Shown here piece after piece: positions 58,823-64,000 of a stretch of DNA of 64,000 bases. A program made the translations under genes and the position numbers. This stretch comes from Steinernema hermaphroditum (Eukaryota; Nematoda; Chromadorea; Rhabditida; Steinernematidae): NCBI GenBank assembly GCA_030435675.1, contig CM059625.1, forward strand, positions 4,588,001 to 4,652,000. The letters are read 5' to 3'. The first letter of the stretch is position 1; each line of letters begins with the position of its first letter. Below the pieces are notes generated by a model, which did not search any database, was not told the DNA's origin, and saw nothing but the letters and a program-made list of their open reading frames with translations.

Positions 58823-59968
58823 TCACAGACCAGGTAATATGTTTTGCAACATAATCTTTTGTTCTGTGCTCAGGTTCTCGGGGAATTTGACGTCGAACTC
58901 GACGACAATGTCTCCCCGCGACGCAGGTGCCTTCGGGTTCGGCAGACCTTTTCCGGTAATCCTGGAAACATTAGTGATAGACAACGGATCGGTCATAATG
59001 TAAACATACCGTCTGGTAGCGTTTGGACGAACAATGCTGTCCAAACGAAGAGGAGTAGTGGTGCCATCCAACAGCGGCGCATGTATGGTGGTTCCGCATA
59101 GCGCGTCCTTGAGGGCCAGCTTGTGGATGTAGCGAATATCGCAACCCTCGCGCTTGAACTTGGGATGCGGCTTGTCCTTGATCACGAAGACGATGTCAGC
59201 AGGCACGCGGCCCGGTCGCTGGTCACCCTCCTTGGGGAAGGTGATCTTGGTTCCGCTCTTCCATCCGGGCTTGATCTGCACGGTGAGCACCTTGTCCTCT
59301 GTTCGTGAGGTTTGGTCGGCTCCCATCACACGGCGCGTGATCTTCATCTTCTTGATACATCCGTTGTTGATGTCCTCGAGCGAAACGTAGAGATCATGCT
59401 GCACGGTTGGGTCTTGCTTGGGTCGACGCTGACCGAAATTCATGCCATTCATGCCATTCTCATGTCCTCCTCCGAAGAACATCTGTAGCGAAAGACACAA
59501 CTCTCTGGATAGGGATGCACCTCACTTACATTGGCTCCACCGCCGCCCATTCCTCCAAATCCAAACATATCGGAGAAAATGTCGTCTCCGCACATTTGTG
59601 TAAACATTCGCATCGGGTCACCCCTAAAAACAGTGAGTAAAGTCTGCTCTTTCGAGATACGAAAAGATATATCTTCGGATATAGTTAAACACTTACTGGA
59701 ATGAGTAGAAGGCATGTCCTGGTCCTCCAGGTCCGGCTCCTCCGTCGGACTTCAGTCCTTCTTCTCCAAATTGATCATAGATCTCCTTTTTCTTAGGGTC
59801 AGAAAGGACATCGTACGCCTCAGCGCATTCCTTGAACTTCTGCTCGGCTCCGGCTTCCTTGTTCTTGTCAGGATGGAACTTCAGCGCCATTTTTCTGTAG
59901 GCCTTCTTGATCTCATCCTCGCTGGCTCCTTTTGAGATGCCCAGAATTTTGTAATAGTCCTTTCCCAT
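58823..59968 (-). CDS. dnj-13: DNAJB1-class (type II) Hsp40 co-chaperone
   Basis: Three exons on the minus strand, 59968-59697, 59623-59530 and 59482-58823, encode 341 aa, close to the 340 of human DNAJB1. The protein stimulates Hsp70 ATPase and delivers unfolded clients in the cytosol and nucleus. The J domain is residues 1-70 ([19 protein letters not shown]) with HPD at 32-34. A Gly/Phe-rich linker follows ([28 protein letters not shown]). Two beta-sandwich client-binding domains follow: [50 protein letters not shown] and GKGLPNPK. There are no zinc-binding CxxCxGxG repeats, so it is type II. The C-terminal dimerisation segment is [18 protein letters not shown] heat-shock element array lies about 380-410 bp upstream of the start, fitting HSF-1 control. 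Confidence 0.95.
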
Positions 59969-60343
59969 CGTAATAATACCAATAAATTATATTGCAAATC
60001 TGTAAATCGTCACATATAAGACTAATACTAGGCTTCTCACGAGCGGACAGCACGTCGGGTGGGGCGACGGGTGGCAACTAGAGGAAAGGGAGATGACCTA
60101 ATTAAACCGCACACATTACATCAGAAGTGACTATTCATTTGCAACCGATCACACGACCTTGGGTGACAGGAACCTTGAAAAATAGCCCCGCAATTAATTA
60201 GTCATTCTCTGAAATCTCGGACACCTCACGGAGAGGATACGCGCGCGGAGATCGTAACTCCCATTGCAAACAAAACAAGACTCGCTTTCAATGGGCGAAC
60301 ACAAAATAACACTAATCCGGCGCTGGAGTAACAGGTCGCCTAT

Positions 60344-60377
60344 GAACATTCAGGAAACGTTCGAGAACATTCGTGAA
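60344..60377. promoter_or_regulatory. Heat-shock element array upstream of the J-protein gene
   Basis: Seven alternating GAA/TTC units lie in 34 bp, all with 2-bp spacing except one 3-bp step. The last four form a perfect canonical element, TTCGAGAACATTCGTGAA (60360-60377). It sits 376-409 bp upstream of the minus-strand DNAJB1-class start codon, a natural HSF-1 target. Confidence 0.85.
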
Positions 60378-61386
60378 ATGGAAGTGCGACCGATGACAGT
60401 TGGGTGCTAGACCCTTAGCTGCCCGTTTATCTACCGTCGGCCAGGGAGAGGCTCCAGGCGAACGGACAAATGGGACATTGTCGGCGACAGGTTGGGCTTA
60501 CGAAAGCGGAATTCGGGAGAAGCGGATGGAAGCGAGCCTGTCACACGCGATCACCGAGATCACACGCCGTTGTGATCGAACGAAATCGCCGCCCGAACGG
60601 ACGTGCAAGCGGGAAACAGCCCTGGTCTCTCTATCGTATGCTGCCGACGATTCGGGTGCATCGCGGCAGACCGCGAGACAGTGACAGAATAATGGTCTGC
60701 TTTGCGTTGTTCTCTACGAGAGAACGACGCGATGAGGGGAGAAAAGAAGACGTGCGTCAATGCTGCACGCTAGAAACTTCTCGAACATCTCTTCGCGGTG
60801 TGACACATCGGCCGCGGCTCGCGCTTTGTGATACAACTGTGTGTGGTGGATAAATGCATGAAAATAGGGTAAAGTGAGTATGTAAAAGCATTGCAGAGCG
60901 AAAAGTAAAACAATCTGTGCGGGATTAATGTCATTCGCATTAGAATTTGGCTTGTGTCGACTATTGGGAACATAGGAGAGTGGACTAGCCGGGATCACTT
61001 GTACTGAATTGCACTTTAGACAAAATAGATATCAGCGCCTCTGATGGGCCAGAATTTCTGTACACTTGTGGCAAACACTTTTAAAAATAGACTACAGCTA
61101 ATATCGACACTTGTCTTCTATAATTATAGCATACTATATATGGCCCGAGGCTATAGAATACAATGGGCTTTAACTTAAAGCGTCTCACGCCTTAGTTTGT
61201 ACATTTAAAGAAGAAAGAGCCCACTATAAAGGTTCTTTGGCAATAGGGACTGAAATATGAGTGATTGTATGGATATAGCTGCAGGCAACAGATGGGCAAA
61301 CTACAGGAAAGTCCAATGAAATACTATGCACATGATCTCTTTGTGAACCCGTTTTTGATCAGACATATATTTCAGAACTGCTAGTT

Positions 61387-61399
61387 TTCTAGAACATTC
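61387..61399. promoter_or_regulatory. Possible second heat-shock element
   Basis: TTCTAGAACATTC gives three perfect units (TTC, GAA, TTC at 2-bp spacing) about 1.4 kb upstream of the J-protein start. Three units can occur by chance, so this is weaker than the array at 60344. Confidence 0.4.
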
Positions 61400-61567
61400 C
61401 AGCATTTTCCAGAATCAGTATGGACTGCGGTGAAGGAGATAACATCTGATCAAAGAACGCAACATTTCAAAAGGGTGACGTGTTAAGGGCAAGCGTTCTT
61501 TATTCCTCGAAAACATGATGTCCATAGGACACATTCACTGGGTTCCATAACGTCAGGTATTTAACAT

Positions 61568-61700
61568 ATTGTTGTCCTATCCCCTTGCTGGACTGATAAA
61601 GATGTATTCGGAAGTCTATTGTTGTCCTATCCCCTTTCCCGACTTTAACGTATTGCTGTCGTATCCCCTTGCTGGATTGATAAGGGTTTATTCGGCGGTC
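61568..61700. repeat. Three-copy degenerate tandem repeat
   Basis: Units begin TTGTTGTCCTATCCCCTT at about 61568 and 61618 and TTGCTGTCGTATCCCCTT at about 61652. The first and third continue GCTGGACTGATAA or GCTGGATTGATAA to a TATTCGG block. Unit length is about 50 bp, the middle one shortened. Confidence 0.75.
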
Positions 61701-63752
61701 CCCACTATTTTGCTTAGTTATCCCGCAGTCACTGCCGTGCTACGCATGCGTAATCCTAATTAATGTAGGTTCCAATTAGGAGCTACGAAGATGTTGTTTT
61801 TCTTCCTTGTTTTTCATCATGTGTATCTAACAGTGTTTACTCTGAAGATTCCAAGTAATACAATTATACGTAAGCTAATTACGCTGTGTTTCCACAAAAT
61901 CATGATTGCAGTGCTTAGGGTTAGAGAATGGAAAAGTGGAGAGGATGGAAAGCCATGGGAAGCGTGGATTGTAGAAGGTCGCATTGCAAAGTTTCCGAAG
62001 AGTACCATCCGAAGTGTTCGCCTTTGATAATGCTGAAACTTGGAGAACAAATAGCATTAGAGGAGTGTATCCTCAAAGTTTTATCTGTTGGCGCGCACAT
62101 CTCACCATGTAACCCTTCCAAAGTTACTAAATTAGAGAGCCGGACAGGACAAGTTTTGTGCTGGACTTGGCCTACCTTTCCTTTGTTCTGGTATTAACCG
62201 ATTCGATATGGAAAACGAAGACAATGAAAACCCCATGGCTGCAAAGGAGTGTGAGCCAGCTAAAAGATGTTAGCGAAAATGCACCCCAGTTGGACCACAC
62301 GGACTTTCAGCGATTTGTACATTAGTGCCTGTGTTGGTTTGCATACAACTCTTGAAAAACGCTTGCATAGTCACCAAACGGGACTATAGAAATTAGCCAC
62401 CATCTCCTAACACCACTTATCCAGCACGATCTGAGGCGTACATTTCGGAAGATTTCCCTGTGTCGTTTTTTCGCGTTTTACCGCTTGACTCAATCCAACA
62501 TTTCAATTTCAAAACTTCGAGTAGCACCAATGAAATTTGATCCTGAATGAGTAAATATGCTTAAAGTGTTGACTCAATCCAATTTAGTGATAACCCGATA
62601 AACCCTAATCCGATTTGAAAGTTGTTCCATTTGATTCATGGACCAGGAACGAATTAGTAATTGAATTAATTAATCCCCTTGTCCGTTTTTGTTAAAATTC
62701 ATCATTTCTGTCGCCTCCTTTTTGAACGGTTGGCTGGTCGGTTTTTCGCGATGTGACGCTTATTTTTGTCTGACTCACTTTTTTGTCAAAACTCTCATAA
62801 ATATTTTAATGAGCGGCATAGTTAGTGATGCTGAAAATCAAGGTGTTTTTGTTTGAATGACCACGTCTTCATTCGTCCGGCATGTCGCAGTACAATGCAA
62901 CTGTAGCTGCGTTCTATCAACATAATAGCGTTTGTAGCGCGAGTCCAAAGAGCACAGGAAACAAATTAGCGCGTTCCGGAATGTGAAACCGGAAAGCACC
63001 GCAATGAGTCATATGGTCATTGGTTCTTATGGGTCCCGCAAAAGATGAATACTCCTCTTTGGACCCAAAGACACATATTAAACCTGAAAATCGCCTTTGC
63101 GATTAGCGGTGAGCTGAAGAAAATGAAGACAGATTACTTGTGGACCAAAGAACATCTTGTTTTAATGCCGTTCAAGACCTAACAACGAGTATTAGAATCT
63201 ATTCCAGCGCTGGCATTTACGGAGAGATTTGCCGATATTTTTGTCTATCGATAATTAGCCCAATCCGAAACACTTGAAAGCCCGGGATTTCTCTCCTTCT
63301 CCCTCGAGGCTGCAAATGTTAATTTCCCAGTGTGCGTGGGATAGATGCAGAAGTTTGAGACTATAAAAAGGCACGAGGGATGAATCAGTCCTCAGGTGAA
63401 CTTGTGCACCCCGCTCCCAGGTGGTTCCATTTTCGATAGCGAGAAAAAGATGTCATTTACTTAATCACGCACAGCTTGCGTGTATGACTCATCTTCCGTG
63501 CCAAAAGAAGTGCCATAAATAATGTATTAAAGTACAAAAACTGCTAATCGCCTATGCGTTTCGCACGTCGGATGGATGTTCGTTCATCTCTGGGAAGCTA
63601 GTCGGATTTGCTCCTTCACAGTGTATATACTTTCCTGAGCTTACACGAAAAAATCTAAACAGTGACAATATGAGATACTGAACACATACAGGAGTAGAGG
63701 TCGAAATTTCTTTTATTTCATAACATTTTGAAATACCACTTTTGTCGGAAAC
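61701..63752. other. Stretch with no recognised gene
   Basis: About 2 kb. Short open frames occur on both strands near 61.8-62.2 kb without family resemblance. A TATAAAA box near 63362 could be a promoter, with no transcript unit assigned. Confidence 0.45.
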
Positions 63753-63962
63753 ATGTTTCGGTTTGTGGCTCTATTTTTGGTGTTGCACCTGTCTTCTGCA
63801 AATTGCAACGTTCACGTCATAATTCAACGCTTCGAGACATGGCAATTCGATTTGGTCATTCCATTTTTAGTACGTCTTGCTCCTTGCACTTTCTTTTCCG
63901 TCTGTGCCCGGCCATATTCGTTAAAAATGTCATTCGATCATGCTGAGTTTGTGCGCGGATGA
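63753..63962 (+). CDS. Possible first exon of a small secreted protein
   Basis: A 69-codon frame opening with a clear signal-peptide pattern, MFRFVALFLVLHLSSANC, then VHVIIQRFETWQFDLVIP and CTFFSVCARPYS. The C-x-FF-x-VC pattern faintly recalls the MNNL region at the N-terminus of DSL (Notch ligand) proteins, which would imply more exons past the window edge. No donor or downstream exon can be confirmed here, so it is listed as a candidate only. Confidence 0.3.
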   Translation: MFRFVALFLVLHLSSANCNVHVIIQRFETWQFDLVIPFLVRLAPCTFFSVCARPYSLKMSFDHAEFVRG

Positions 63963-64000
63963 GTCATGTTCACGCGGAAACGGGGCTAATTAATAATTTA

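Overview
The window reads as animal nuclear DNA, most likely from a nematode. The genes are dense and broken by many very short introns (about 41-50 nt) with U-rich TTTCAG or TTTAG acceptors. Acceptor-like sites lie just before several start codons, as expected for spliced-leader addition. The gene content also fits: a lin-4-family microRNA, a nematode-type globin and a serpentine receptor. No species can be named from the sequence alone. Gene models below were assembled by hand from splice signals, reading-phase agreement and recalled protein families; none was checked against a database or transcripts.

Left part (1-15.3 kb), gene-rich: an MMACHC (cobalamin C) homolog and a four-helix membrane protein (+); a decayed PIF/Harbinger transposon with TTA target duplications at 2.9-4.85 kb; an ERK5-like MAP kinase with a TQY activation motif (+); two tandem Plg-RKT-family genes (-); a serine beta-lactamase-like (LACT) protein (-); a TMEM41 homolog (+); and a class A GPCR (-).

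Middle (15.3-37.3 kb): a gene-poor stretch holds a large foldback and a 71-bp hAT-type MITE with an 8-bp target duplication. Two ZC4H2-type zinc-finger paralogs follow, tail-to-tail and 87 bp apart, with the same intron positions. Next come an intronless coiled-coil gene and a 16-exon ARMC9 homolog (LisH plus armadillo) spanning 37269-27633 on the minus strand. Its largest intron contains a same-strand lin-4/mir-125 hairpin, the most interesting feature of the window.

Right part (37.3-64 kb): about 12 kb of gene-poor DNA holds one tRNA-Ser(UGA), a foldback element and two copies of a repeat with a tRNA-like core. Then come a globin (+), a glutaminase with ankyrin repeats (+) and a DNAJB1-class J-protein (-) with an array of heat-shock elements upstream. 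The last 3.5 kb has only short repeats and one weak secreted-protein candidate.

The genes are ordinary single-copy cellular functions (vitamin B12 handling, signalling, glutamine breakdown, chaperoning, lipid scrambling, cilium biology) rather than one pathway. The notable biology lies in the host-gene/microRNA arrangement, the inverted paralog pair, two GC-AG introns, the altered kinase activation motif and the small transposons.
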